From contig JAFNAG010000018.1 of the NCBI GenBank assembly GCA_017860135.1, positions 1-34,936 on the forward strand: a stretch of DNA of 34,936 nt, written 5' to 3'. The stretch comes from Acidobacteriota bacterium. GTDB taxonomy: Bacteria > Acidobacteriota > UBA6911. The notes beneath the pieces were generated by a model, which worked only from the letters and a program-made list of their open reading frames with translations, was not told the DNA's origin and searched no databases. The position numbers and the translations under genes were made by a program. Positions 24,471 to 31,874 of the stretch are shown piece after piece. Within the stretch, counting starts at the first letter, position 1. Each line of letters begins with the position of its first letter.

Positions 24471-27190
24471 CGGACAGACAAAAGAGCCTGCCGCTCTTCG
24501 GCGGGGAGCCGCCGGCGGCTCCCGCGCCTGACCCCGGACCGGACGAGCCGGCCGGAGAAAACGCGGCACGCGGACTCCAGGGAACCGGCGATGGGCCGCT
24601 CAAGCGTCTGATGGACGGGAATTTTCTCCAATATGCGTCCTACGTAATCCGCGACCGCGCCATCCCCAGCCTCGATGATGGTCTCAAGCCGGTGCAGCGC
24701 CGGATTCTTTTTTCCCTGCACGAGAACGATGACGGCAAGTTTATCAAAGTCGCCAACATCGTCGGCTACTGCATGCAATTCCACCCGCACGGCGATGCCT
24801 CGATCGGAGAGGCGCTGGTGGCGCTCGCAAATCGCCAGTACCTGATCGAACGCCAGGGCAATTTCGGCAACATTCTCACGGGGGACCCGCCGGCAGCGGC
24901 GCGCTATATAGAATGCCGCCTGACCGAACTGGCGCGCACGGAACTGTTCAACGATGATTTGACTGAATTCGTTGCCACTTACGACGGGCGCAAGAAGGAG
25001 CCCGTCAGGCTCCCGGCCAGGCTTCCGCTGTTGCTGATGCACGGCGCCGACGGCATCGCGGTCGGCATTTCCACCCGCATTCTGCCGCACAATTTTGCGG
25101 AGCTGATCGAAGCTCAGATCGCCATACTCTCGAAAAAGCAGTTCCATGTCCTGCCCGATTTCCCCACCGGCGGCCTGATGGACGCACGGGCTTATGATGA
25201 CGGGCGCGGGCATGTGATCGTGCGCGCGCGCATCGAGAAAAAAGACCATCGCACGCTGGTCATCCGGGAGCTTCCCCACGGCGCCACAACCGACTCCCTG
25301 ATGGCGTCGGTCGAAGAAGCCGCTCGAAAGGGCAAGATCAAGGTGAAGAGCATCAGCGACTTTACTGCTGAAAGCGCGGAGATCGAAATCAAACTGCCCC
25401 CCGACCAGGACGCGGATCGTGCCGTGGAGGCTCTCTATGCCTTCACCCAGTGCCAGATTCAGATTGCCAGCCGCATCGTGGTGATCCGCGATGACAGGCC
25501 GGTCGAAATGGATGTCTCCTCGATCCTGCGCCATAACACGGCGCGCCTGGTCGACCTGTTGCGGCGCGAACTGCAGCGGCGCCGGAAGCGCCTGACGGAG
25601 GAAATGCACCATCAGACACTTGTGCGCCTGTTCGTCGAAAACCGGATCTACCAGCGGATCGAAAACTGCGATTCGGCCGCAGCGATATTCGAGACGGTGC
25701 TCGATGGCCTGCGCCCCTTCCGCGGGCTCATGCATCGCGATGTGACCCGCGAGGATGCCGAAATGCTGGTCGGTATCCCGATCCGGCGGATTGCCGTCTA
25801 TGATCTCGAAAAGGTCCGCAGGGAAATCGAGCGCACAGCCGGCGAGCTCGAGGAGGTCGGAAAGGACCTTGCGGCGCTGGTGCCATACGCAATCCATACC
25901 CTGCGCAGCCTGCTGCGCAAGTATGGCGACGCTTACCCGCGGCGCAGCAAGCTTGCCCAGTTCGGGGAGATTTCAGAACGTGAGCTCACCGCCGACGAGC
26001 TGGCCATCGCCTATGATCGCGGGAAGGGGTATATCGGCCACAGGATCACCGGGGAGCCGCTGCTTTCCTGCTCCCCCCTCGACAGGCTTCTGCTGGTCTG
26101 GAAGGACGGCCGCTGCCGCGTGGTTGCGCCGCCCGAAAAACTTTTTGCCGACACATCGCTGATCCACTGCTCCATCCTGGATCGCGAGAGAGTCCTGACG
26201 CTGGTGTTCGAATGGGATCTTTTCACGCATATCAAGAAGATCGTCCCAGGGGGGCTCGTCACGAATCGCGAGTACCGGCTGGCGCCCAGGGGCGCGAACG
26301 TCCGCTTTCTGGCCGACGACGATCCGCCGCTGCTTTTCGTGCGTTACGCCCCGGACGGGCGCACCAGGATCCGCCAGCAGGAATTCGCGGTCGACCGGCT
26401 GCCGGTCCGGGAACGCGATCATCAGGGCATGGTCATGACCTCCAAGCGCATCGAGTTCATCGGTGCGGTCAAGCCCGAAGACGTCAACAACCTCGCGGCC
26501 AAGAAATTCCTGGATCGCCGCCAGGATCTCCCTGGAATCAAACTTCAGGCTCAGGTCGACAAATCCATCCGGCCCGAGCGAGACACACGCAAGCGCCTCG
26601 GTCTTGCCGGTGAACGGCTCGAAGGGCGTGGCGACATCTTCCAGAGCGGATCTCATGGGCGCCACGCCCGCGAGCCGCACCGTCGCGGGATCCACTGTGG
26701 TGACATCGAAACCCGCGGTTCCCAGAATGGCTATCGGCATGACGCCATCCGACTTGGTATTCCAGGGATTGGGGCACCCGCCGGGTTTGATGTCCACGGG
26801 TACGGTGATGGGCTCTTCCCGCAAACGGGTTCCGACGATGAACTGAGTGACCAGCCCGTACCGGTTTGTCGCCGGGAATTCACCCTCCGGATTTCGAACT
26901 CCATCGACATTGTATGTGTAGACACAGGATGTGAAATCCTCAGGACCCCAATAGGCATCGAATGGAAGGAACGTTCCCCCCTCGAAGTTGCGGACATCCA
27001 TCAGCAGATTCCCTGCCTTCGGATCAAAGTCAAAGGGACTCCCCAGCTCGATCCGGATGTCGAATTCTTTGGGGCCGTTGTCCGGTCCTGTGTATTTGCT
27101 GGAGAGAGCCAATGGACCGGCGAAGACAATCGTGTCGTCGGCGCCCACGTTCTCCGCGAAAACGGGGCTGAGTTTGCCCGGTCCGGCTGA
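24467..27190 (+). CDS. parC: DNA topoisomerase IV subunit A, with read-through 3' extension
   Basis: Type IIA cleavage subunit, partner of ParE. After a Pro/Ala-rich 40-residue leader come YASYVIRDRAIPSLDDGLKP, VQRRILFSL, FHPHGDASIGEALV, GNFGNILTGDPPAAARYIEC (active-site Tyr at about 147), then YDGRKKEPVRLPARLPLLLM, as in Bacteroidetes-type ParC. A C-terminal beta region continues to MTSKRIEFIGAVKPEDV. Recognisable ParC sequence ends near codon 680 (about 26510). The frame stays open 226 more codons, but those read the antisense of a secreted-protein gene and have its opposite-strand composition, not ParC character. The native stop appears to have been lost. If translated, the product would carry a 226-residue foreign tail of 907 residues in all. 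ATGA overlap with parE. Confidence 0.85.
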   Translation: MTDRQKSLPLFGGEPPAAPAPDPGPDEPAGENAARGLQGTGDGPLKRLMDGNFLQYASYVIRDRAIPSLDDGLKPVQRRILFSLHENDDGKFIKVANIVGYCMQFHPHGDASIGEALVALANRQYLIERQGNFGNILTGDPPAAARYIECRLTELARTELFNDDLTEFVATYDGRKKEPVRLPARLPLLLMHGADGIAVGISTRILPHNFAELIEAQIAILSKKQFHVLPDFPTGGLMDARAYDDGRGHVIVRARIEKKDHRTLVIRELPHGATTDSLMASVEEAARKGKIKVKSISDFTAESAEIEIKLPPDQDADRAVEALYAFTQCQIQIASRIVVIRDDRPVEMDVSSILRHNTARLVDLLRRELQRRRKRLTEEMHHQTLVRLFVENRIYQRIENCDSAAAIFETVLDGLRPFRGLMHRDVTREDAEMLVGIPIRRIAVYDLEKVRREIERTAGELEEVGKDLAALVPYAIHTLRSLLRKYGDAYPRRSKLAQFGEISERELTADELAIAYDRGKGYIGHRITGEPLLSCSPLDRLLLVWKDGRCRVVAPPEKLFADTSLIHCSILDRERVLTLVFEWDLFTHIKKIVPGGLVTNREYRLAPRGANVRFLADDDPPLLFVRYAPDGRTRIRQQEFAVDRLPVRERDHQGMVMTSKRIEFIGAVKPEDVNNLAAKKFLDRRQDLPGIKLQAQVDKSIRPERDTRKRLGLAGERLEGRGDIFQSGSHGRHAREPHRRGIHCGDIETRGSQNGYRHDAIRLGIPGIGAPAGFDVHGYGDGLFPQTGSDDELSDQPVPVCRREFTLRISNSIDIVCVDTGCEILRTPIGIEWKERSPLEVADIHQQIPCLRIKVKGTPQLDPDVEFFGAVVRSCVFAGESQWTGEDNRVVGAHVLRENGAEFARSG

Positions 27191-27517
27191 GGTTGTGGAC
27201 AGGTTGATCTGGACTCCGGGCAACAATCCGGCGAACGCGCTGGCCCACATGTTGGTATCGGGGCGGAAGGCGATTGCGGTGATCCGGATGGGTCCTCCGG
27301 CGTCTGCAAACTCCGATGCGGCATACACTTGCTGATAGCGCTGCGAGTTGTAGGAATAATCACCCAGATCAAAAGGGAAGCAGATATTGCTGGCGCCCTC
27401 GACCGCCTGCAAAACCCTGGGCACCACAATACTCTGAGCGGACGCGGACGCCGCCGCAAGCGCCGTGGCGAGAAGACACGAGACCGAAATAAAAGCGATT
27501 CGCTTTTTGAGATTCAT
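25973..27517 (-). CDS. Secreted protein, 3'-truncated and fused to antisense of parC
   Basis: An exported protein with signal peptide (MNLKKRIAFISVSCLLATAL, cleavage near ASAQ). Residues about 25-235 are a beta-rich domain (NSQRYQQVYAASEF, ITAIAFRPDTNMWASAFAG, FDIRIELGSPF). Residues about 240-330 are a recognisable repeat domain, VPVDIKPGGCPNPWNTKSDG to LKFDSREILAAI, of a type seen often in large secreted proteins of environmental bacteria. Similarity ends at about 26513; the remaining codons to the stop at 25973 read antisense through parC. The normal domain end (about 40 residues) and anything beyond are missing. The start is supported by GGAGG six bases upstream. The function is unknown; a surface or matrix protein is likely. 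It faces parC tail-to-tail. Confidence 0.72.
   Translation of the reverse strand: MNLKKRIAFISVSCLLATALAAASASAQSIVVPRVLQAVEGASNICFPFDLGDYSYNSQRYQQVYAASEFADAGGPIRITAIAFRPDTNMWASAFAGLLPGVQINLSTTSAGPGKLSPVFAENVGADDTIVFAGPLALSSKYTGPDNGPKEFDIRIELGSPFDFDPKAGNLLMDVRNFEGGTFLPFDAYWGPEDFTSCVYTYNVDGVRNPEGEFPATNRYGLVTQFIVGTRLREEPITVPVDIKPGGCPNPWNTKSDGVMPIAILGTAGFDVTTVDPATVRLAGVAPMRSALEDVATPFEPFTGKTEALACVSLGPDGFVDLSLKFDSREILAAIQEFLGREVVDVFGLDRTDELDALGGHDHALMIAFPDRQPVDREFLLADPGAPVRGVTHEKQRRIVVGQKADVRAPGRQPVLAIRDEPPWDDLLDMREKIPFEHQRQDSLAIQDGAVDQRCVGKKFFGRRNHAAAAVLPDQQKPVEGGAGKQRLPGDPVADIPLPAIIGDGQLVGGELTF
26505..26520. other. Junction of two genes that both lost their 3' ends
   Basis: ParC-like coding on the plus strand and the secreted-protein domain on the minus strand meet here without any stop codon or spacer on either strand. 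I place the break between the end of ParC wording (VNNLAAKKFL) and the end of the secreted domain (SREILAAI), near 26512. Confidence 0.6.
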
Positions 27518-27712
27518 GCATTCCTCCGAATTCAAGGTTACAAATCAGCGGGGGGATTTGCTGCGTGACGGTAGGGGGGATGGCCGTCCGCCTTCAGGGG
27601 AGAGTGCAGCCGGCCGAGAGCGTGATTCGATCGGGACTTGCCCGTATAAAACCTATCGGCCGCCGGGGCAACCTACTTTATAGGAAATTGTTTATGTGCG
27701 ATTTTTTGGACT

Positions 27713-27740
27713 TGGCATGCGAAGGAGCGGTGTTAAGATC
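27713..27740 (+). promoter_or_regulatory. Candidate promoter for the 5'-nucleotidase gene
   Basis: TTGGCA (27713-27718), 16-bp spacer, TAAGAT (27735-27740) lie about 48 bases before the ATG. The -35 box matches 5/6 and the -10 box 4/6. It lies in the 271-bp divergent region shared with the secreted-protein gene. Confidence 0.35.
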
Positions 27741-27788
27741 TGCAATGGAATGAACGCTCAAACACGGTGCCGGGCACAGGAGCAGGAT

Positions 27789-29188
27789 ATGAACAGGGGT
27801 TTACGTCTGTTGCTTCTCTGCGCATTCTGGATGGTTCTGCTGCCTGCACTCGCCGCCGCGCAGCAGGTTTCGCTGACCATACTTCACACCAACGACACGC
27901 ACAGCCATCTGTTGCCGTTCAGCTATCCCTCCAAAGTGTCCCCCGGCTCGGAGCTGGCCGCGCTCAGAGCGCGCAGCAATATCGGCGGCATCGCTCGGCG
28001 GGCGACTCTCTACAAGCGCCTGCGTGCCGAGCTGGAGCGGAAGGGAACAACGGTCTGGCTGGTGGACGCGGGAGACTTTTCCGACGGTACGCCGTTTTCG
28101 ACCGAGTACCACGGCGAAGCGGACATCGAGGCGATGAATGCGGCAGGCTATGCGTTCGGCACGATCGGCAACCATGAGCTGAACAATCCGCTTCCCCGCC
28201 TCAAGAACCTGATCGGAATGTTCCGGTTTCCCTTGCTTTGCGCGAACCTGACTGAAAACGCGACGGGGCAGCTGCTATTGCGTTGTCGCACGCCGGTGAG
28301 GAGATGGACGGGCGGATCGCCTCAGCGATTCCCGGGATTGACGTCATTGTAGGGGGGCACTCGCACTCCCGCCTGCCGTTCGGGGAGAGGATTCCATTCT
28401 CGGAGGACGTGAATGTGAAGGCGCCGCGCGGGACCATCGTGGTGCAGGCGCACCAGTGGGGCGGGGAACTCGGGCGCCTCGACCTTCAATTCTCCAGGGA
28501 CGAGGGCGCCGGCTGGCGTGTCTCCCGATACCAGGCGCGCCTGATTCCGGTTCTCTCCGACATTCCGGATGATCCTGCAGTCGCGGCCGTGGTGGATCGC
28601 TACTGGAAGCCCATTGCCTCCCGCTACGGAGTGATCCTGGGCCAGGCTGCCGATGACTTCGTGCCGCAGCGCGACGACCTGGCGCACTACAATCTGGTCG
28701 CCGACGCTGTTCGGGAAACCTACGGCACAGAAATCGAGCTCGAAAACACGGGGGGTGTGCGGGCTCCGCTGGTCAAAGGGAAGATCACGCAGGCGGATCT
28801 CGCCGACATGGATCCGTTCGAAAACACGGTTGTCACATTCGAGATTACGGGGCGCCAATTGAAGGAGGTCCTGTTGAAAACCCGCCCGGCGGTATCCGGC
28901 CTGCGCTATCGCATCGATCGCGGACGGCTGGCCGAGGTGACGGTCGGGGGAAAACCGGTGGAGGATGATCGCGTTTATACCGGGGCAACGAACTCCTACT
29001 TTCTCGGCTTCGCCTTGAAAGGCATCGAAAGTGTGAACACCGGCAAGCTGCGTAGGGAGGTGGTGGCCGAATACATCCGCAAGAAAGGCACCGTCCGTCC
29101 CCTCTATGACGGCCGCCGTGTCATCATCGAGCCGCAAATCGAACGGAAGTTCCAGAACGACCTGCGAGATCGTACCCGCACCCCATAA
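27789..29188 (+). pseudogene. 5'-nucleotidase/UshA-family gene with internal deletion and frameshift
   Basis: The first frame (27789-28352) has a signal peptide (MNRGLRLLLLCAFWMVLLPA) and the N-terminal metallophosphatase motifs TILHTNDTHSH, DAGDFSDG and GNHELN, ending in LLCANLTENATGQLL. A second frame starts at about 28277 with AIALSHAGEEMDGR, VIVGGHSHSR and then the C-terminal nucleotide-binding domain (LVADAVRETYG, LENTGGVRAPL, NTVVTFEITG) to 29188. From family knowledge about 50-60 residues normally separate these parts, so roughly 165 bp was lost with a change of frame. The stop at 28350 ends the first frame. The intact family hydrolyses periplasmic nucleotides and UDP-sugars. Start supported by AGGAG. 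Both halves otherwise look well preserved, suggesting recent loss. Confidence 0.85.
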
Positions 29189-29228
29189 GCGCTTGCCAAT
29201 TCCATTACTTCATACTATAAAGTCCTTC

Positions 29229-29651
29229 ATGGGAATATTCGAACTCCGGGCGTCGCGTCGTCAGGTCCTGGCGGACACGCGCAATGAGCGGTGCGTAGCC
29301 GCGAAATCGGCGCTCCTGGTCCTGCCGTTTTATCCCAAGAGCCGGTATGGCAGTCTGGGAAAACATATGCTTACTCCGGCTTTGAGCCTGTCTGCGGTGG
29401 CCGCTGCGACTCCTGCGAATTGGCGGGTCCGAATCTGGGATGAAAACCTGCTGCAGGGTTCGCCGCCGCAGGATCCGGTGCCGGACGTTGTTGGCATGAC
29501 CGTTCACCTGACATTCGCACAACGCGCCTATGATTTGGCAGCGTGGTACCGTGCCCGGGGCGCCCGCGTGATCCTCGGCGGACTGCACGTGCAGTCCCGC
29601 GCGTCCGAACTCCACACAGCAAGAGCCAGCCCCCTTGTAAGCCCCGGGTGA
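29229..29651 (+). pseudogene. 3'-truncated B12-binding/radical SAM protein
   Basis: A frame of 140 codons contains the N-terminal B12-binding domain of a radical SAM protein: GKHMLTPALSLSAVAAATPA, VRIWDENL, VVGMTVHLTFAQRAYDLAAW and ARVILGGLHV match the Rossmann-like domain that binds cobalamin. Just after GGLHVQS the similarity ends and a stop follows at 29651. The radical SAM core with its CxxxCxxC cluster is completely absent, so the product cannot be catalytic. The start ATG has little ribosome site (CTTC before it); it lies 40 bp after the 5'-nucleotidase remnant. What follows to 29839 has no recognisable coding. Confidence 0.7.
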
Positions 29652-29839
29652 CGGCCCTCCGCGGAAGGATATCGTTTACTCCCGAAAATTCCCAAAGAAA
29701 GGAGTGAGAACGTAATAGAAAGCTAAACCGATCCTCGTCGAACACTCAGGCGGCATAGAAGCATTCCTGCTCCCAAGACTTCATCAACAGTCGCGCCGAT
29801 ATTGCAGGAATCTCGAGGTCACCTCGCCGCTGAGCGGGC

Positions 29840-30760
29840 TTACCTCGAACTCCAGGAAGAGCTTGACGCACCGCCGCCCGTGACGGTGAAACCGCCGATT
29901 TGCGCCACTCCCTTGCGCTTGAGGTCCTCCTTTGCGCGACGATACCATTGGGCCTGCGCCAGCACAAGTTTCGCCGCCGGGAAACCGATCAGATATGTGA
30001 CGAGCAGAATCAATGCGCCTCGTGTGCCCACGACGACAATGGGGAACATGGCCCAGAACGGGATCAGGAAGAGGTAGAGAAACCAGCCCACACCGGGCGT
30101 CAATACCCCGATGACGGTGAACAGTCCGATAATGCCGAATATGAACGAGCCGATCAGTATGCGCTCGGTTATCGAGAGGTCAGGACCTTCGAAAAACGGC
30201 TCATCTTCCGCCGGCAGTCCTCCCGGGGGCATGTTTTCGGGTTGCTCATTCCCCTCCAGCGAGCTGATGATGGCGTGCACGCCTGCGGCAATCCCCGAGT
30301 CAAAATCATCTTCCTCGAAGCGCGGAGCCATGAGGTCACGGATAATGCGGCCCGCCGACGCATCGGAGAGTTTTGCCCTTAATCCGGAACCTACTTCGAT
30401 GCGGATGCGCCGGTCCGCAGGGGAAACGAGCAGCAGCACTCCGTTGTCCTTCCCCTTTTCGCCAAGCTTCCACGTCTGAAACACGCGGGCCGCGTATTTC
30501 TCGAGCCCCACTCCCTGAAGCGAAGGCATGGTCAGTACCGCGAGCTGGTTGGTGCTTGCCTCCTCGTGAGCCTTGATCAGCATGGCGACATGATCGCGGG
30601 TCCGGGGCGACAGGATCTCGGCGTTGTCCGTAATCCTGCCGGTCAGGTAGGGGACTTCCGCGACCTGTGCCCTGGCCGCGGCAAAGGCAAGCAAAACGAC
30701 GGCGAAGCCGCCGAGCAGCACCGCCGCCGGTGTGCGGGCACGAATAGCTTCGGCGTTCAT
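29840..30760 (-). CDS. TPM-domain membrane protein, YgcG-like
   Basis: A 306-residue protein with an N-terminal export signal (AAVLLGGFAVVLLAFAAARA) and a TPM domain at residues about 35-170: VPYLTGRITDNAEILSPRTR, LAVLTMPSLQGVGLEKYAAR, GKDNGVLLLVSPADRRIRIE and GSGLRAKLSDASAGRIIRD. After a Pro/Glu linker come two transmembrane helices (ILIGSFIFGIIGLFTVIGVL and LYLFLIPFWAMFPIVVV). The C-terminus is SSSSWSSR after GGG, in place of the usual Gly-rich tail. TPM domains are predicted phosphatase or chaperone-like modules and have been linked to photosystem repair in plants; the bacterial role is poorly known. It overlaps the preceding gene by ATGA, so the two are coupled. Confidence 0.85.
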   Translation of the reverse strand: MNAEAIRARTPAAVLLGGFAVVLLAFAAARAQVAEVPYLTGRITDNAEILSPRTRDHVAMLIKAHEEASTNQLAVLTMPSLQGVGLEKYAARVFQTWKLGEKGKDNGVLLLVSPADRRIRIEVGSGLRAKLSDASAGRIIRDLMAPRFEEDDFDSGIAAGVHAIISSLEGNEQPENMPPGGLPAEDEPFFEGPDLSITERILIGSFIFGIIGLFTVIGVLTPGVGWFLYLFLIPFWAMFPIVVVGTRGALILLVTYLIGFPAAKLVLAQAQWYRRAKEDLKRKGVAQIGGFTVTGGGASSSSWSSR

Positions 30761-31407
30761 GAGTTCGGGCCCTCCCTCTCGAGAAACTCCTCGGGAATGT
30801 CATCTCCTGCACTCGCCCTGGCAAATCCGTGCCGGAGCAGCAGCTTCTCCACATCGAGAAGCCCTCCGGCCAGCGCGTCGGGAGCGCTGCCTCCGGCGAG
30901 CACCGCGTCCATCGCGGATGCGATCTTCTCGAACTCGGTTTCGGGAATGCGTCCTGTGATCCCCGTGTCGGCCAGTACGGCGGCGCGGCGCTCGAGCTGA
31001 GACGCCAGCAGCAGGATTGCCTTCCGCGACCGCTCCCGGCCGAGAATCCGCTCCAGGAAGAGCGACTGTGCGTACTGTCTTGCTTCCTCCTCCGCCCGCT
31101 CTTTGCCCAGAAAGCACCGGGCGACGGGTTGAAGGAAAATGCCGGCCAGGGCCGAGATCATGCCTGCTCCCAGCACCGCGGTTCCCCAAACGAGGGGAGA
31201 GGTGGAAACCCGCCCGAGCTCAAAGGCAGAACCGGTGGCGAGCGCAAGTGCAGCCATCGCAGCCCCCAGGGAGAAAGCCTTCCAGGGAACCTCGGGGTAT
31301 ATGTCGCTCTTGCCCGTCACGACGGCCAGCACCTGGACGCCGGTCTGTGCCTCCACTCGTGCAGCCAATTCTCTGATCCTGACCTTTTCCTGATCGCTGA
31401 GTTTCAT
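30757..31407 (-). CDS. TPM-domain membrane protein (upstream partner)
   Basis: A 216-residue protein beginning MKLSDQEKVRIRELAARVEA, matching the N-terminal strand of TPM domains, then TGVQVLAVVTGKSDIYPEVP, which makes the early half of the fold. Two transmembrane helices lie at residues about 48-65 and 75-96. The second half resumes TPM wording: AQSLFLERILGRERSRKAIL, LLASQLERRAAVLADTGITG and PETEFEKIASAMDAVLAGG. So the membrane helices are inserted inside the domain. The pairing of two TPM proteins is a known operon form, commonly with lemA upstream; no lemA is here. The start at 31407 is the first ATG with protein character; ribosome site weak. The frame stays open upstream into repeat sequence. 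Confidence 0.82.
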   Translation of the reverse strand: MKLSDQEKVRIRELAARVEAQTGVQVLAVVTGKSDIYPEVPWKAFSLGAAMAALALATGSAFELGRVSTSPLVWGTAVLGAGMISALAGIFLQPVARCFLGKERAEEEARQYAQSLFLERILGRERSRKAILLLASQLERRAAVLADTGITGRIPETEFEKIASAMDAVLAGGSAPDALAGGLLDVEKLLLRHGFARASAGDDIPEEFLEREGPNS

Positions 31408-31874
31408 GATCGAGCCTGCATGTATGGGAGATCCGAAATTTCTGTCCCCGGATCGATTGTCGGAATCGTTTTCAGGCGATTTGAAGATTATCACTGCTCG
31501 GGCTGAAAAGTTTGCAGAAATATCACGGAATCCGGCTGTTCCATTGCTCCACTCAAAGATATGCGATCCCCCTGTACTGCTCACATGAAAGTCCTTGCCC
31601 AAAAGAAAAGGATTTTTCAGCACCATGGAAAAGCAGGATCGGTATCGGCGCCGGGATCACAATCGCTATCGAGAATTGTGCATAGTCGGACGCCTCTGTA
31701 TTGATACCGGAAGCCCGATGATGCCGACGTCGATCCCGATCGCGATTGCGATACCGATTCCGAAGAGATCGGTGGAGTTGCCTGCCGTGCTCGCCTATAC
31801 TGTCGTCGGATTCTCCGATCGAATTCGGATGGCGTGGAACCGGACTTGCACCTTCGATCTCCAGAGGGGGCGAT
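31408..31874. other. Divergent intergenic region with repeat copy and promoter-like box
   Basis: No gene lies between the TPM operon and the alanine racemase. The region contains the family 2 repeat (31573-31761) and, just after it, TATACT at 31796-31801, a good -10 hexamer about 75 bases before the racemase start, with no convincing -35. The 31408-31570 part shows nothing. Confidence 0.4.
31573..31761. repeat. Dispersed hairpin repeat, family 2, copy 2
   Basis: It corresponds to 19457-19671 with deletions of short stretches. It keeps the inner stem (AAAGTCCTT at 31588-31596, AAGGATTTT at 31608-31616), the block GGATTTTTCAGC, the left arm GATCGGTATCGGCGCCGGGA, the centre GTCGGACGCCTCTGTATTGA and the right arm GATCCCGATCGCGATTGCGA. 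Both copies stand in the same relative orientation and each lies between flanking genes, 12.1 kb apart. Confidence 0.75.

Noticed and set aside
24443-25897. 484-codon minus-strand frame
   Set aside because: It lies wholly opposite parC, whose motifs are unmistakable; long antisense frames are expected at this G+C content.
29746-29967. Short minus-strand frame after the TPM gene
   Set aside because: It overlaps the end of the TPM gene in another frame and shows no family resemblance.
19445-31761. Possible CRISPR-like repetition
   Set aside because: The repeats are single dispersed copies 12 kb apart with palindromic arms, no regular spacers and no cas genes.
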